Both the position numbers and the translations under genes were made by a program. The notes beneath the pieces were generated by a model. It was given only the letters and a program-made list of their open reading frames with translations. It made no database searches and was not told the origin of the DNA. A DNA stretch of 64,000 nucleotides from Arthrobacter wenxiniae (GTDB lineage: Bacteria; Actinomycetota; Actinomycetes; Actinomycetales; Micrococcaceae). The stretch covers positions 1 through 64,000 of the forward strand of contig NZ_JAAMFM010000017.1 of the NCBI RefSeq assembly GCF_013376105.1. Reading direction: 5' to 3'. Numbering within the stretch: position 1 is the first letter of the stretch; each line of letters begins with the position of its first letter. Of the stretch, positions 34,462-44,757 are shown piece by piece.

Positions 34462-35628
34462 ATGACCGAGAAAACGCCGCCGCCCCGGGCACGGTCGCAC
34501 GAACCCGGACGCGACCCCGCCCGGGTCCATTGGATGGAACTGTTCTTCGACCTGGTCTTCGTGGCCTTTGTGGGCCAGCTGGCCCACGGCATCCACGGCA
34601 ATCCCGGCTGGGCCGAATTTGGCGCCTTTGTCCTGCTGTTTTTCCCTGCGTGGTGGGCGTGGGTGAACATCGTCTCCGTGGTCAACCTGCTTCCGGGGCT
34701 CTCCTCACGCAGCCTGGGCGTGGCGATGCTCGCAGCGATGGCCGCCGCCGGACTGATGGCCGCGGCCGCGCCCGACGCTTTTGGCGGCAGGGCCTGGGCG
34801 TTCTCGCTGGCCAATGCCGCCTTGCGCGTGGTGCTGCTGGTCCTGTGGCTGTACCACCACCGCCAGGCGCCGTCCGGCTCGCCCCTGCGCATCTGGCTGT
34901 ACAACGGGGGGACGGCCGCGCTCTGGCTGATCGCGACGCTGCTGCCGCTTTATGCGGCCGTCTTTCTGTGGGCCGGGGCGATCGCCGTCGAGATTGCCAT
35001 GGTGCTGCTGGGCGCGCGCCTGTGGCCGGACCGGGGCATCGGCGGAATCAATGTTGAGCACGCTTCCGAGCGGCTGGGCCTCTTTGTGGTCATTGTCCTG
35101 GGCGAGTCCATCTATACGGTCGTGAGCGAGCTGGCGTCGGACTGGAGCCGCGGCGGCGGTCTGGCGGCCGGGCTGGGATTCCTGGTGGTTGCGCTGCTCG
35201 GCTGGGCCTTCTTCCAGTACGGCACCGGTACCGTCAGCGCCGGCCTGGAGCGGCTGCAGTCCCGCGCCGACTACAGCGGCATCCTGCAGACCACCATGTT
35301 CATGCCGTTCCTGCCGGTGGTTGGCGTGACCGCCATGGCCGCGGCCATTGCCACCTCCATTCCGGCGCCCTATGAGCCGCTGCCTCTGGGAGCCCGGACG
35401 GCCGTCGGCGGCGGACTGGCACTTTTCTACGGCACCAACGCCCTCGTGACGCTGCGCTACGGCCAGCCGCTGCGTGCCGTGCTGCCGTGGGCCCTTCCGG
35501 CAGTGGCTGTGGCCGTGCTGCTCATCCCGTTGGGCGCAGTGGTTTCCGCCGCCGCGCTGCTGGCCGTTGCCGTGGCCCTGCTGCTGGCCCTCACCGCCTA
35601 CACGGAGATCCGGCACCGGCGGCGGTAG
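34462..35628 (+). CDS. Low-temperature requirement A (LtrA)-type membrane protein
   Basis: A 388-residue integral membrane protein with about ten hydrophobic helices. It begins with the LtrA family signature VHWMELFFDLVFVAFVGQLAHG and later has GINVEHASERLGLFVVIVLGESIYTVV. In Listeria LtrA is needed for growth in the cold, but the biochemical role is unknown. ATG 34462 is chosen as the first codon giving the conserved N-terminus; the frame extends to 34321 without similarity. The C-terminus is basic (EIRHRRR). Confidence 0.85.
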   Translation: MTEKTPPPRARSHEPGRDPARVHWMELFFDLVFVAFVGQLAHGIHGNPGWAEFGAFVLLFFPAWWAWVNIVSVVNLLPGLSSRSLGVAMLAAMAAAGLMAAAAPDAFGGRAWAFSLANAALRVVLLVLWLYHHRQAPSGSPLRIWLYNGGTAALWLIATLLPLYAAVFLWAGAIAVEIAMVLLGARLWPDRGIGGINVEHASERLGLFVVIVLGESIYTVVSELASDWSRGGGLAAGLGFLVVALLGWAFFQYGTGTVSAGLERLQSRADYSGILQTTMFMPFLPVVGVTAMAAAIATSIPAPYEPLPLGARTAVGGGLALFYGTNALVTLRYGQPLRAVLPWALPAVAVAVLLIPLGAVVSAAALLAVAVALLLALTAYTEIRHRRR

Positions 35629-35668
35629 GCGCGGTACTTCGCCCACCGCCGGTGTCCCGCCGCCGGGG

Positions 35669-35689
35669 CTTGACAGGTCCGACCACCGG
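35669..35689. repeat. GACAGGTCCGACCACCGG intergenic repeat
   Basis: A single copy of the dispersed motif (compare 8881-8964, 45645-45670, 56315-56374), between the convergent LtrA-type gene and the iron transporter ATPase. Confidence 0.65.
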
Positions 35690-35700
35690 GACTGCGCCGG

Positions 35701-36852
35701 TCAGCCGTCCCAGGGGAAGACGACGCCCTCCCCCACCACCTTCAGCGACAGCTCCGTGCCGGGCCGGGCCAGCATGGCGTTCCAGTGCCGGATGCTGATC
35801 ACTTCCCCGCCCACGGGCTGGTGCGGGTCCACCGGGCCCGCGGGGTCCACGACGATGGGGGCCAGCTGGATGCGGACGGTGGTCTCGGGCCCAAAGTAGT
35901 CGGTGTCCACCACGCGGCCGCGGATGTTTCCGCCTTCGGCGATGCGGATCTGCTCCGGGCGCAGCATGAGGTGGACGCGGCCCTGGACGGGCGGGCGGCG
36001 CACCGGGATCCCGCCAAGGGAGCACAGCGCGAGCGAGCCCTCCATCCAGGCCTCAAGGATGACGGCGTCGCCCAGGAATTCCGCAGTGGCCCGGTCCGTC
36101 GGGCGCGTGTACACCACGAACGGGCTCCCAATCTGGGCCAGCCGGCCGTCACGCATGACGGCCACCTGGTCGGCGAAGCTCAGCGCCTCGGCCTGGTCGT
36201 GGGTGACAAGGATGGTGGTGACCCCGGCGTCGGACAGGGTCTTGGACACGGCCCGGCGCGTGGCCACGCGCAGCCCGGCGTCGAGGGCGCTGAACGGTTC
36301 ATCAAGGAGCATCAGCTGGGGCTGGCGGGCCAGGGCGCGGGCCAGGGCGACGCGCTGCTGCTGCCCGCCGGACAGCTGCGACGGCTTCCGCCGGGCGTAG
36401 GCGGGGTCCATGGAGACCATCTCCAGCAGCTCGGCCACGCGGGGTGCGGCCGTCCTGCCGCGCACAGGCAGCCCGAATTCAATGTTTTGCCCCACGGTCA
36501 GGTGCGGGAACAGCGCGCCGTCCTGGGCCACGTAGCCTACGCTTCGCCTGTGCGCCGGCAGCCAGCCGGAGGGCCCGGCGACTTGCACGCCGCCCAGGCA
36601 GACGCTGCCGGCGTCGGGCGCCTCAAAGCCGGCAATGACCCGCAGCAGCGTGGTCTTGCCGGAACCGGAGGCCCCCACGATGGCCGTGGTGCGCCCCTGC
36701 GCGACCGTCAGGTCCACGCCCTTGAGCACCTCCGTGCCGCCAAACGACTTCCGCACCCCGCCGACCAGCAGGTGGTCCGTGACGTGGTGGGGGTCGGCCG
36801 CAAAGGCGGGAACGGGGGACGCGGCCGGGGCCGGCCTGCGCGAAGTTGTCAC
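35701..36852 (-). CDS. Ferric-iron ABC transporter, ATP-binding protein
   Basis: An FbpC-type ATPase of 383 residues. It has Walker [10 protein letters not shown] (about 63-71), the signature [15 protein letters not shown], Walker [13 protein letters not shown] and switch histidine in LVTHDQAEA, followed by a TOBE-type regulatory domain ([15 protein letters not shown] to the end). GTG 36852 overlaps the permease stop by 4 nt (GTGA). It is the last gene of an SBP-permease-ATPase operon read on the minus strand and energises iron uptake. Confidence 0.9.
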   Translation of the reverse strand: MTTSRRPAPAASPVPAFAADPHHVTDHLLVGGVRKSFGGTEVLKGVDLTVAQGRTTAIVGASGSGKTTLLRVIAGFEAPDAGSVCLGGVQVAGPSGWLPAHRRSVGYVAQDGALFPHLTVGQNIEFGLPVRGRTAAPRVAELLEMVSMDPAYARRKPSQLSGGQQQRVALARALARQPQLMLLDEPFSALDAGLRVATRRAVSKTLSDAGVTTILVTHDQAEALSFADQVAVMRDGRLAQIGSPFVVYTRPTDRATAEFLGDAVILEAWMEGSLALCSLGGIPVRRPPVQGRVHLMLRPEQIRIAEGGNIRGRVVDTDYFGPETTVRIQLAPIVVDPAGPVDPHQPVGGEVISIRHWNAMLARPGTELSLKVVGEGVVFPWDG

Positions 36853-38447
36853 TGTCCGGCTGCTTTCTTGGATTGGGCAAAAAGGAGGTAGGTCATGGGG
36901 GCCGAGAGCAGGATCATCAACAAGGCATACGGGGCCGCGCCGGTGTAGTCGATCTCGCTGCTGAGCGACCAGAACTCCGTGGCCAGCGTGTTGGTGCCGT
37001 TGGGCGCCAGCAGCAGGGTGGCCGTCAGCTCGTTCACGATGCCCAGGAACACCAGCGCGGCCCCTCCCGCCGCGGCAGGGGCGGTCAGGCGCAGCGTCAC
37101 GCGCAGGAAGGCCACGAGCGGCGGCTTGCCGAGGGCCTGCGCGGCCTCGTCCAGCTCCTTGGGCGCCTGCGCCAGCCCGGCGCGCAGGTTCACCAGCGCG
37201 CGGGGCATGAACAGCAGCGCGTACGCCGCCACCAGCACGACGGCGGTCTGGTAGACCGCGGGCACGTTGTGGATGGTGATGGTCACCAGGGCCAGGGCCA
37301 CCACGATGCCCGGCATGGAGCTGGAGATGTAGTTGGCGCCCTCGAGCAGCTTGGTCACGGGGCCGGGGTGGCGAATCACCAGGAACGCCAGCGGGAAGGC
37401 CACGACCGTGGTGACCAGGGCCCCGACCAGGCCGTAGCCGAGGGTTTGCAGGAGCGCGCCGGCCAAGGCGCCGCCCGTCCAGATCCCTGGGCCGCCCAGA
37501 ATGAGCCAGCGGGCAACGTGGAACAGGGGCACCCCGAGCGCCAGCGCGGTCAGCGCCGCCAAGCCGAGCTGCCCGGGGATTTCCAGCCAGCCCGTGGCGA
37601 GCCGGGGCGGGTTGGCCTGCACGCCCGAGCCCACCCGCGCATAGCGGGCGTTGCCGCGGGTCTTCGATTCTCCCAGCAGCAGCAGCAGGCAGAAAAGCAC
37701 CAGCACGCTGGCCAGCATGTTCGCGGCGGCCCCGTCGAAGGTGGACCGGAACTGGTCGTAAATGGCGGTGGTGAAGGTGTCGAACTGGATCATGGCGAAG
37801 GCGCCGTATTCGGCCAGCAGGTGCAGTGAGACCAGCAGGGCGCCGCCGGCGGCGGCCAGCCGCAGCTGTGGGAGCACCACCCGGAAGAACACCTTCCACG
37901 GGCCCAGCCCCAGCGAGGAGCCGGACTGTTCCAGGGCGGGGTCCATGCGGCTGAGCACGGCGGCCACGGGGATGTACACCAGCGGGAAGTAGGAAAGCGT
38001 GGCGATCAGCACGCCGCCAAACAGCCCGCCGAGTGACGGCACCGCACTGACCCAGGCGTAGCTGTTCACGAACGCCGGGATGGCCAGCGGTGCGGCCAGC
38101 AGCACGGACCAGATCTTGTGCCCCCGCAGCCGGGTCCGCTCCACCAGCCACGCGCCGGCAACCCCGATCACCACGCACAGGGGCACGGTGACCACCACCA
38201 GGCCCAGAGTGTTCAGCAGCAGGTCACCCACGCGCGGGCGAAAGACCAGCTTCTGAATGGTGTCCCAGCCCGCATTGCCCGTCATGAAGGCCACATACCC
38301 CAGCGGCAGCAGGGAGAAGGCGGCGATCAGGATGGAAAGGACGACGACAGGCCAGGGACCGGAGCGTGTGCCCCGGCCCCCAGCAGCGTTACCCAAGTTG
38401 TCCACGCGCGGCGCGCGTGCCGTCGTCGTGCTGTCTCGAAAAGCCAT
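36849..38447 (-). CDS. Ferric-iron ABC transporter, fused permease
   Basis: An FbpB-type permease of 532 residues with about twelve membrane segments made of two homologous halves. Each half carries the ATPase-contact loop: [22 protein letters not shown] in the first and [22 protein letters not shown] in the second (quoted here only by their ends [10 protein letters not shown] and [10 protein letters not shown]). It starts 5 nt after the binding-protein gene and overlaps the ATPase gene by 4 nt, so the three are one operon. Confidence 0.92.
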   Translation of the reverse strand: MAFRDSTTTARAPRVDNLGNAAGGRGTRSGPWPVVVLSILIAAFSLLPLGYVAFMTGNAGWDTIQKLVFRPRVGDLLLNTLGLVVVTVPLCVVIGVAGAWLVERTRLRGHKIWSVLLAAPLAIPAFVNSYAWVSAVPSLGGLFGGVLIATLSYFPLVYIPVAAVLSRMDPALEQSGSSLGLGPWKVFFRVVLPQLRLAAAGGALLVSLHLLAEYGAFAMIQFDTFTTAIYDQFRSTFDGAAANMLASVLVLFCLLLLLGESKTRGNARYARVGSGVQANPPRLATGWLEIPGQLGLAALTALALGVPLFHVARWLILGGPGIWTGGALAGALLQTLGYGLVGALVTTVVAFPLAFLVIRHPGPVTKLLEGANYISSSMPGIVVALALVTITIHNVPAVYQTAVVLVAAYALLFMPRALVNLRAGLAQAPKELDEAAQALGKPPLVAFLRVTLRLTAPAAAGGAALVFLGIVNELTATLLLAPNGTNTLATEFWSLSSEIDYTGAAPYALLMILLSAPMTYLLFAQSKKAAGQ

Positions 38448-38452
38448 CAGTA

Positions 38453-39502
38453 CTAGAGTAGACCGGCCTCGGTCATGAGGTCGGTGACCTTCTGGGAGTT
38501 CAGCTTGGCCGCATCGACCTTCGGCGCTTCCAGGTCCTTCAGCGGGACCAGCTTGGAATTGGCGGCAACCTGGCTGGCCACCGGGTATTCAAAGGACGTC
38601 CCGGTCTGCAGGATGGTCTGGCCGGCCTTGCCGGTGATGAATTCGAGGAACTTCTCGGCGTTGGCCTGGTGCTTGCTGGAAGCCAGCACGCCACCGCCGG
38701 AGACGGAGACGAACGCCCCGGGGTCCTGGTTCTTGAAGTAGTGCAGGGCCACGTTGTTCGAGTTCTCGCCGGTCTTGGCCTGGTCGCCAAACCAGTAGTA
38801 GTGGTAGATGACGGCCCCCTCGACCTCGCCGGCATTGACCGCCTTCATGGCCGTGCTGTTGCCCTTGTAGGCCTTGGCGTTATCCTTCATGGCCTTCAGC
38901 CACGCCAGCGTGGCATCCTGGCCCTTGAGCTCCAGCATGGCGGAGACGATGGCCTGGAAGTCGGCGCCGGACGGCGAGGCGGCCCAGCGGCCATTCCATT
39001 CGGGCGACGCCAGGTCCATGATCGACTTGGGCAGCTGCGCTTCGGTCAGCTTGGTCTTGTTGTAGGCAAAGACGGTGCTGCGGGCCGCAATGCCCGTCCA
39101 CTTGTTGGTGGACGGGCGGTAGGCCGCGGGGACCTGGTCCTGGATCTTGGCACTGATGCCGGTGAACAGGCCGGCATTTTCCACCTGCGTCATTGCGGGG
39201 GAATTCTCCGTCAGGAAGACGTCAGCGGGCGACTTCGCACCTTCGGCGATGATCTGGTTGCTCAGCTCGGAATCGTCGCCGTTGCGCAGCGTGACCTTGA
39301 TGCCCGTCTCCTTGGTGAACGCGTCAACCCAGGCCTGGGTGAGCGATTGGTGCTGGGCGTTGTAGACCGTGATGGCGTCCGTTGCGCCGCCCGGGGCCCC
39401 GTCGGAAGCGGCGGGGGCGGTGCCGCCGCCGCAGGCAGCGAGGGCGAGCACCGTGACTCCGGCCAGGGCCGTCAGGGCAGTCCTGTTGATCCAAGTTTTC
39501 AT
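38453..39502 (-). CDS. Ferric-iron ABC transporter, substrate-binding lipoprotein
   Basis: A 349-residue FbpA/FutA-type binding protein. The signal ends in lipobox LALAAC. The mature chain begins [19 protein letters not shown] and has [11 protein letters not shown] and the metal-binding tyrosine cluster [12 protein letters not shown] near residue 235; such Tyr pairs bind ferric iron in this family. It is first in the operon. An IdeR/DmdR-like iron box lies 54-72 nt upstream of the start, so iron repression is expected. Confidence 0.92.
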   Translation of the reverse strand: MKTWINRTALTALAGVTVLALAACGGGTAPAASDGAPGGATDAITVYNAQHQSLTQAWVDAFTKETGIKVTLRNGDDSELSNQIIAEGAKSPADVFLTENSPAMTQVENAGLFTGISAKIQDQVPAAYRPSTNKWTGIAARSTVFAYNKTKLTEAQLPKSIMDLASPEWNGRWAASPSGADFQAIVSAMLELKGQDATLAWLKAMKDNAKAYKGNSTAMKAVNAGEVEGAVIYHYYWFGDQAKTGENSNNVALHYFKNQDPGAFVSVSGGGVLASSKHQANAEKFLEFITGKAGQTILQTGTSFEYPVASQVAANSKLVPLKDLEAPKVDAAKLNSQKVTDLMTEAGLL

Positions 39503-39555
39503 GGGGGCCTTTCGGCATAGGAGAATTAGCGAACTGTTATCGATCGTAATGCACG

Positions 39556-39574
39556 ATAGGCGAGGCTACCCTCA
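39556..39574. promoter_or_regulatory. IdeR/DmdR iron box
   Basis: ATAGGCGAGGCTACCCTCA matches 14 of 19 positions of the actinobacterial iron box TTAGGTTAGGCTAACCTAA, including the central AGGCTA. It is upstream of the iron transporter operon, where the family repressor would bind with ferrous iron. Confidence 0.7.
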
Positions 39575-39645
39575 CAAGCCCTCGATTGTGACGCAGCCCA
39601 CCGCCATTCCGTCACATTTATGTGACCAAAATGGACCGGGTCCAG

Positions 39646-40134
39646 CTAAGCGGGGCCGGACGGCCCTTTGTCCAGCAGCTCCGCGGCCCGGTTGACGTGC
39701 GCCTGGACCATCCCCGCCCTGCGTACGACGCCGGGGACCTCCCCCGCGCCGAGCCTCACCATGGCGACGGCCTCCGCCGCCGCCGCCAGCGCATTGCCGG
39801 CCCTGGAGAGCTCGCGGTGCACGTCGTTGAGGTAGCCGCCGGTGCCGGTGGGGATTTCCATCCCCTCGCTGGGTGCCACCGCATGGGCCCGGGCCGCAAT
39901 GCCGCGGACCAGGGGCAGCAGCTCCGCCAGGGCGTTGGCCACCGGGACCAGGGCGGCATAGTCGTCGCCCGCGGAGGGCGCGTTCCGGGCCTCCTCCTCC
40001 ACGCCCTCGAGCATCTGGTGGAAGCGGTCCAGGCCGCGGCGGAACCTGTCGTGGGCGCGCCGCCAGACACCCTTGCCGAGTTCGGCGTCGTCGCGCCTGC
40101 CTTGGCGGCTGTCGCCAAAAAGTCCCTTGAGCAT
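39646..40134 (-). CDS. Conserved-looking hypothetical protein downstream of bpa
   Basis: A 162-residue soluble, largely helical protein (MLKGLFGDSRQGRRDDAEL start, then VWRRAHDRFRRGLDRFHQML). It contains heptad-like Ala/Leu-rich helices and one Gly/Thr break (EIPTGTGGYL). I recognise no family. It is 36 nt below bpa on the same strand, so co-expression with the proteasome activator is likely and a role in protein turnover is conceivable but unproven. Codon use is like neighbouring genes, which supports a real gene. Confidence 0.65.
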   Translation of the reverse strand: MLKGLFGDSRQGRRDDAELGKGVWRRAHDRFRRGLDRFHQMLEGVEEEARNAPSAGDDYAALVPVANALAELLPLVRGIAARAHAVAPSEGMEIPTGTGGYLNDVHRELSRAGNALAAAAEAVAMVRLGAGEVPGVVRRAGMVQAHVNRAAELLDKGPSGPA

Positions 40135-40170
40135 GCTGGCCGGTTCCAGTGGTGGCGGGTTTTGGGGATG

Positions 40171-40824
40171 CTAGAGGTACTGGCCGGGGCCGCCGGCGTC
40201 GGACTGGCCCGAGCCTTCGGGGTGGCCCTGCACACGGCTCACGGGGGCCCGTTGCGGTTCGCCGTTCTCGCCCACCACCACGCCGGGGGCAATGACGGTC
40301 CCGGGCGGCAGCTGGTGCAATTGCAGCCGGGCGGCCACTTGCTGGTTGGCCATGGCCTGGGCGGCCATGGCGGTTTGGATGCCGTGGAACAATCCTTCCA
40401 GCCAGCCGACCAGCTGGGCCTGGGCGATGCGCAGTTCGGCGTCCGACGGGGCCCCCGCATCCGTGAAAGGCAGGTTCAGCCGGTGCAGTTCCTCCACCAG
40501 ATCCGGGGACAGCCCGTCCTCCAGCTCGGCGATCGAGCGGCCGTGGATTTCGGCCAGGCGCGCACGGGCGGCTTCATCGAGCGGGGCGCTCTTGACTTCA
40601 TCCAGAAGCTGCTTGACCATGGTGCCGATCCGCATGACCTTGGCCGGCTGGTCCACCATCTCCGCGACGCCGGCATGCCTCGCCTGAGGCCCGCCGCCCT
40701 GCCCGTCGATGCGCGGGCCGTCCGTTGCCTCCCCGCGCCCGTCCGCCTTAACGTTTGCGGGATCGTCCATTACCTTGCCCTCGGCCGCGGCTCCGGCGGC
40801 CTGCGGGTTCGCCTTGTCAGTCAT
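40171..40824 (-). CDS. bpa: Bacterial proteasome activator Bpa (PafE)
   Basis: A 217-residue homologue of mycobacterial Bpa/PafE, an ATP-independent ring that docks on the 20S proteasome and feeds it unfolded proteins. The core helices are diagnostic: MRIGTMVKQLLDEVKSAPLD, SIAELEDGLSPDLVEELHRL and PSDAELRIAQAQLVGWLEGL followed by FHGIQTA. The protein ends in GQYL, the C-terminal motif that inserts into the proteasome alpha ring. An N-terminal disordered stretch of about 55 residues precedes the core. No proteasome genes are in the window, but this gene implies the organism has one. Confidence 0.93.
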   Translation of the reverse strand: MTDKANPQAAGAAAEGKVMDDPANVKADGRGEATDGPRIDGQGGGPQARHAGVAEMVDQPAKVMRIGTMVKQLLDEVKSAPLDEAARARLAEIHGRSIAELEDGLSPDLVEELHRLNLPFTDAGAPSDAELRIAQAQLVGWLEGLFHGIQTAMAAQAMANQQVAARLQLHQLPPGTVIAPGVVVGENGEPQRAPVSRVQGHPEGSGQSDAGGPGQYL

Positions 40825-40937
40825 ACGGCCAGTCTCTCACGGCGCCTCGGAATATGTCCGGGAACCCGGGCACGGCCGCCAACCCGCCGCAGCTGTACAG
40901 CCGGGCGCAGGCACGCCGAGAGGGCCCGAGCCCGCTG

Positions 40938-41138
40938 TCAGCAGCACCGGCCCTCGGGGTTGGCGTCCTGGCGGTCCATTCTCTCGCGCCAGAACTCCTT
41001 GACAGTCATGGCCGGCCCGGCGCACCCGGTACCGCTGTGGTGGTCCAGATACTTGTCATAGGCGTCTTCCCCCAGGACGCCCTTGAGGTATCTGGTGACC
41101 GAGCCCAGCACCGAGGCTGCGCGCCGCAGGCCGCCCAT
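40938..41138 (-). CDS. YbdD/YjiX-family small protein
   Basis: A 66-residue protein with the family pattern KGVLGEDAYDKYLDHHSGTG, then CAGPAMTVKEFWRERMDRQD. It starts at ATG 41138, 2 nt after the cstA stop. YbdD/YjiX (DUF466) genes regularly follow cstA-type genes, and in E. coli this pair takes part in pyruvate uptake. The C-terminus ends in two cysteines (EGRCC). Confidence 0.88.
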   Translation of the reverse strand: MGGLRRAASVLGSVTRYLKGVLGEDAYDKYLDHHSGTGCAGPAMTVKEFWRERMDRQDANPEGRCC

Positions 41139-41140
41139 GG

Positions 41141-43411
41141 CTAATGGCCCTCCCGCGCGGTTTCCCTGCCCGAGCCGGCCCATTCCTGCATGATGGCCCG
41201 CTCGGCGGCGCTGGGCGCCACGCCGGCCGGGGCGAAGATGCGCGAGGCAACTGCCGGGTCTTCCATGCTTGGCCCGCCGCCGGTGCGGACGGAGCGGATG
41301 GAGACCAGGACCGCCGTCGTAATCACGACGATGGAGAGGACCACGAAGATGATGGACAGCGTCCCCTGCACGGAGGTGTTGCGCACCACTGCCTCCATGG
41401 CCTCGACGGTCTTGGCCGTGCCGAAGTGGGTCTTGCCGTCGGCCAGCGCCTGCTTGAACGCGTTGTGCTGCGCCCAGTAGCCTACGGCCGGGACCGTGGA
41501 GAAAATCTTCTGGAAGGACGCCACCACGGTCACCACCGTGACGAAGGCGAGCGGCAGGGCCACGAGCCACAGGTACCTGGCGCGCGTGTTCTTGGCGATG
41601 ATGGCCAGGCACACGGCCAGGGCGATGGCGGCCAGCAGCTGGTTGGCGATGCCGAACAGCGGGAACAAGGTGTTGATGCCGCCGAGCGGGTCGGTGACGC
41701 CCATGATGAGGATGGCGCCCCAGCCGGCCACCATGGCGGCGGTGGTCAGCCACGTGCCCGGCCGCCAGGACGTGTCCTTGAATTTGGGCACGAAGTTGCC
41801 GATCGAGTCCTGGAGCATGAAGCGGGCCACGCGGGTGCCGGCGTCGACCGCGGTGAGGATGAAGAGCGCCTCAAACATGATGGCGAAGTGGTACCAGAAG
41901 CTCATCATGGCCTGTCCGCCGGCCACCTGGTGCATGATGTGGGCCAGTCCCACGGCAAGGGTGGGGGCGCCCCCGGTGCGGGAGACGATGGACTGCTCGC
42001 CGACGTCGGACGCGGTCTGGGCCAGGGTGGCCGGGTCCACGTGGACCCCGGTCAGGCCCAGGGAGTTCACGAACGCCGCCGCGCCCTCGACGGTGCCGCC
42101 GGTGGCCGCGCCCGAGGCGTTCATGGCGAAGTAGATGCCGCGGTCGATTGACAGCGCCGCGACCAGGGCCATGATGGCCACGAAGGACTCCATGAGCATG
42201 CCGCCGTAGCCGATGTAGCGGGCCTGGCGCTCCTTCTCGATGAGCTTGGGCGTGGTGCCGGAGGCGATCAGCGCGTGGAAGCCGGAGAGCGCGCCGCAGG
42301 CGATGGTGACGAACAGGAACGGGAACAGGGAGCCGGAGAACACCGGCCCGTCGGAGCGGGAGGCGTATTCGCTGAAGGCGGGCACGTTGATGGTGGGGCG
42401 GACCAGGACAATGGAGGCGGCCAGCATCACGATGGTGCCGATCTTCATGAACGTGGAGAGGTAGTCGCGCGGGGCCAGCAGCAGCCAGACGGGCAGGACC
42501 GCTGCAATGAAACCGTAAATGATGATGGCCCAGGCGAGCGTGGTCCGGTCCAGGTGGAAGAACGCCGCGCCCCATTCGGTGTGGGCCACCATGCCTCCGC
42601 CGATGATGGCCGCGAGCAGCAGGACGAAGCCGATCACGGACACCTCCATGACCTTGCCCGGGCGCAGGTAGCGCAGGTAGACGCCCATGAACAGCGCAAT
42701 CGGGATGGTCATGGACACGGAGAACACGCCCCACGGGGATTCGCCCAGGGCGTTGACCACCACGAGCGCCAGGATCGCCACGATGATGATCATGATCAGC
42801 AGCGTGGCAATCAGCGCGGCCGTGCCGCCGACGACGCCAAGCTCCTCGCGGGCCATCTGGCCCAGGGAACGGCCGCCGCGGCGCATGGAGAAGAAGAGGA
42901 CCAGGTAGTCCTGGACGGCGCCCGCCAGCACGACGCCGACGATGATCCAGATGGTGCCCGGAAGGTAGCCCATCTGCGCCGCAAGGATGGGCCCCACGAG
43001 GGGTCCGGCGCCGGCGATGGCCGCAAAGTGGTGGCCGAAGAGGACGTTGCGGTCGGTGCGGACGAAGTCCTTGCCGTCGGCCTTGTACTCGGCAGGCGTG
43101 GCGCGCCTGTCATTGGGCTTGAGCAGATACCTTTCAATGACCTTGGAGTAGAAGCGGTAGCCGATCAGGTAGGTGCACACCGCGGCGAACACGAACCAGA
43201 TGGCGTTGACTGATTCACCCCTGACCACGGCCAGCACCACCCAGGCCACGCCGCCCAGCAGGGCAATGGCCGCCCAGATGGCGATCTTCAGCGGCGTCCA
43301 CTTGTGGCTGGCGGCCTCCGCTTCGAGGTCCACGGCCACCGGTGGCAGCTCTGGATCCTGGAGGAGGGGTCCCGCCTGGTCTGCGGTCCCCTTTGACTGC
43401 TGGGTCATCAT
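41141..43411 (-). CDS. cstA: CstA-family carbon starvation / pyruvate transporter
   Basis: A 756-residue membrane protein with about sixteen to eighteen hydrophobic segments. Family signatures include FGHHFAAIAGAGPLVGPILAA near residue 125 (core HHFAAIAGAGPLVGP), GALSGFHALIASGTTPKLI and FILTAVDAGTRVARFMLQD. CstA proteins import peptides or pyruvate during starvation. Two tandem ATG codons (43411, 43408) follow AAGGA; either may be used. The small YbdD-like protein follows as a predicted operon partner. Confidence 0.93.
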   Translation of the reverse strand: MMTQQSKGTADQAGPLLQDPELPPVAVDLEAEAASHKWTPLKIAIWAAIALLGGVAWVVLAVVRGESVNAIWFVFAAVCTYLIGYRFYSKVIERYLLKPNDRRATPAEYKADGKDFVRTDRNVLFGHHFAAIAGAGPLVGPILAAQMGYLPGTIWIIVGVVLAGAVQDYLVLFFSMRRGGRSLGQMAREELGVVGGTAALIATLLIMIIIVAILALVVVNALGESPWGVFSVSMTIPIALFMGVYLRYLRPGKVMEVSVIGFVLLLAAIIGGGMVAHTEWGAAFFHLDRTTLAWAIIIYGFIAAVLPVWLLLAPRDYLSTFMKIGTIVMLAASIVLVRPTINVPAFSEYASRSDGPVFSGSLFPFLFVTIACGALSGFHALIASGTTPKLIEKERQARYIGYGGMLMESFVAIMALVAALSIDRGIYFAMNASGAATGGTVEGAAAFVNSLGLTGVHVDPATLAQTASDVGEQSIVSRTGGAPTLAVGLAHIMHQVAGGQAMMSFWYHFAIMFEALFILTAVDAGTRVARFMLQDSIGNFVPKFKDTSWRPGTWLTTAAMVAGWGAILIMGVTDPLGGINTLFPLFGIANQLLAAIALAVCLAIIAKNTRARYLWLVALPLAFVTVVTVVASFQKIFSTVPAVGYWAQHNAFKQALADGKTHFGTAKTVEAMEAVVRNTSVQGTLSIIFVVLSIVVITTAVLVSIRSVRTGGGPSMEDPAVASRIFAPAGVAPSAAERAIMQEWAGSGRETAREGH

Positions 43412-43545
43412 ATTCCTTACTCAGGCCTGAATTCTGGCCCCTTGACGGTAGCAACATGGCCCGGCCCACATCGCGGATGTGGGCCGGGCCATACCGGTCA
43501 ATCTGCCAACGGCCCCGTTTATGCGACGAGCGGGGCGTACGGACC

Positions 43546-43651
43546 CTCGGTTGCAAGCGGGGCACTTTACGCGAACCCTCCCGCGCAACTGGGGCTGCGG
43601 CGCCCCGGTCGCAACCGAGCGATGGGATAAAGTGCCCCGGTCGCAACCGAG
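43546..43651. repeat. Inverted repeat, GGTTGCAA/CGGGGCA family, copy 2
   Basis: The left arm 43546-43569 (CTCGGTTGCAAGCGGGGCAC, TTTA) and right arm 43628-43651 match at 22 of 24 positions as an inverted repeat. A further GGTCGCAACCGAGCGATGGG copy occurs twice (43608-43626, 43640-43658). It is the same family as 12319-12399 and fills most of the 255-nt gap above cstA. Confidence 0.85.
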
Positions 43652-43666
43652 CGATGGGCGGGCAGG

Positions 43667-44757
43667 TCAGGCGAGCGTCTGCCTCCTCGTCATCGGCAGC
43701 GTGCCCTTGGTCAACAGCCACGCCGCGGCCGCGCCGAAGAGTGGCACCAGCACCACCAGGGCCGCCATGTGCGGCCGCGGCAGCACCATCGGGTACCCGC
43801 GCTGGAGGGACAGCACCACGATCACCGGGATGGCCCCGGCGACAATGCCCAGCATGGTCCCAAGGAGCGCGGTCATGAGGATCTGCGAGGCGGCAGGCGC
43901 CTTTCTCAGCCGTGTGTCGGCGCCGATGCCAGCGGGCGTGGCGTGGTCGCTGCGGCCGTCGACGACGGCGGGCAGCACCTTGGTGCTCAGCGGCAAGAAG
44001 TCCGGGCGCAGGTAAGTTGGGCCGGCAGGCTGCGACCCGGCCCCGGTGGCTGCGTAGACCCGTTGCTGCGGCTGGACCCTGCGGCGTAGTCAATGCTGAG
44101 GACGGCAGCCTTGCCGGCGCCGTCCACATGGATCCTGTGGGTGGCGACGATCCCGCCGGACCCCAGTGCCTCCTTGGCGGCAGGTTCCGCCAGCACCCAG
44201 CCGGTGCAGGGCGCCGGAAGGTAGTCGCCATTCTCGGCCGTCGTGCCGCTTGGGCACGACTTCATCGAGAGGGCGCCCCGGGGCACGTTGGTGGCCACAT
44301 CCGCACCGCTGGATGAGTTCAGGGCTGCGGTGCCCTTTTCGGGGTCGACGGGTACCTTTTTGCCCCGGCTCAGGGCCACGGCCCCAGCGTTGCCGTTCAT
44401 CTGCCCGTAGTCCTCATAGTGGAGGGGGATGGCCACCTGGTTGCGGTCATTGTCCCGCACCGGCCGCGCGGCCAGCGTCGGCGGATTGAGGACCAGGCTT
44501 CGGGAGGCGATAGGGAGGCGGCCATGGACGCTGGAATCTGGTCCCGCTTGAGGTACGGCACGGCGTTCCCGTCCGCCACCCCGGCATCCCGGACGGTGCC
44601 GACCAGCTCAAAGGTGCCGGTCTCCGCGCGCCCGCCCAGCACCTCCAGGTTGCCGTCGCCGGTGGCGGCGTCCAGCGCGCCCGTGGATTCGTCGGCCAGG
44701 ATCAGGCGGCGCTGGCCCACGATGGCGCGGCCGATCGCCATGCGCTGCTGCTGCTCA
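43667..44757 (-). pseudogene. Decayed MacB-like ABC exporter (ATPase plus FtsX-type permease)
   Basis: The region begins directly in the ABC signature: QQQRMAIGRAIVGQRRLILA, DESTGALDA near 44752-44655, but Walker A and the first roughly 130 residues of the ATPase are absent. Fragments of a permease follow in shifted frames: TFELVGTVRDAGVADGNAVP (44620-44570), an extracellular domain with QVAIPLHYEDYGQMNGNAGAV (44440-44380; given here as the core IPLHYEDYG), and the final membrane helices GTMLGIVAGAIPVIVVLSLQ ending TLPMTRRQTLA at 43667. Large deletions and at least two frameshifts have removed function. The PadR gene upstream is intact. Confidence 0.8.

Noticed and set aside
36853-38178. Apparent extension of the iron ATPase to a fusion of 825 codons
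   Set aside because: The extension lies in another frame over the permease gene and is not similar to any domain; the GTGA overlap at 36849-36852 gives the normal start.
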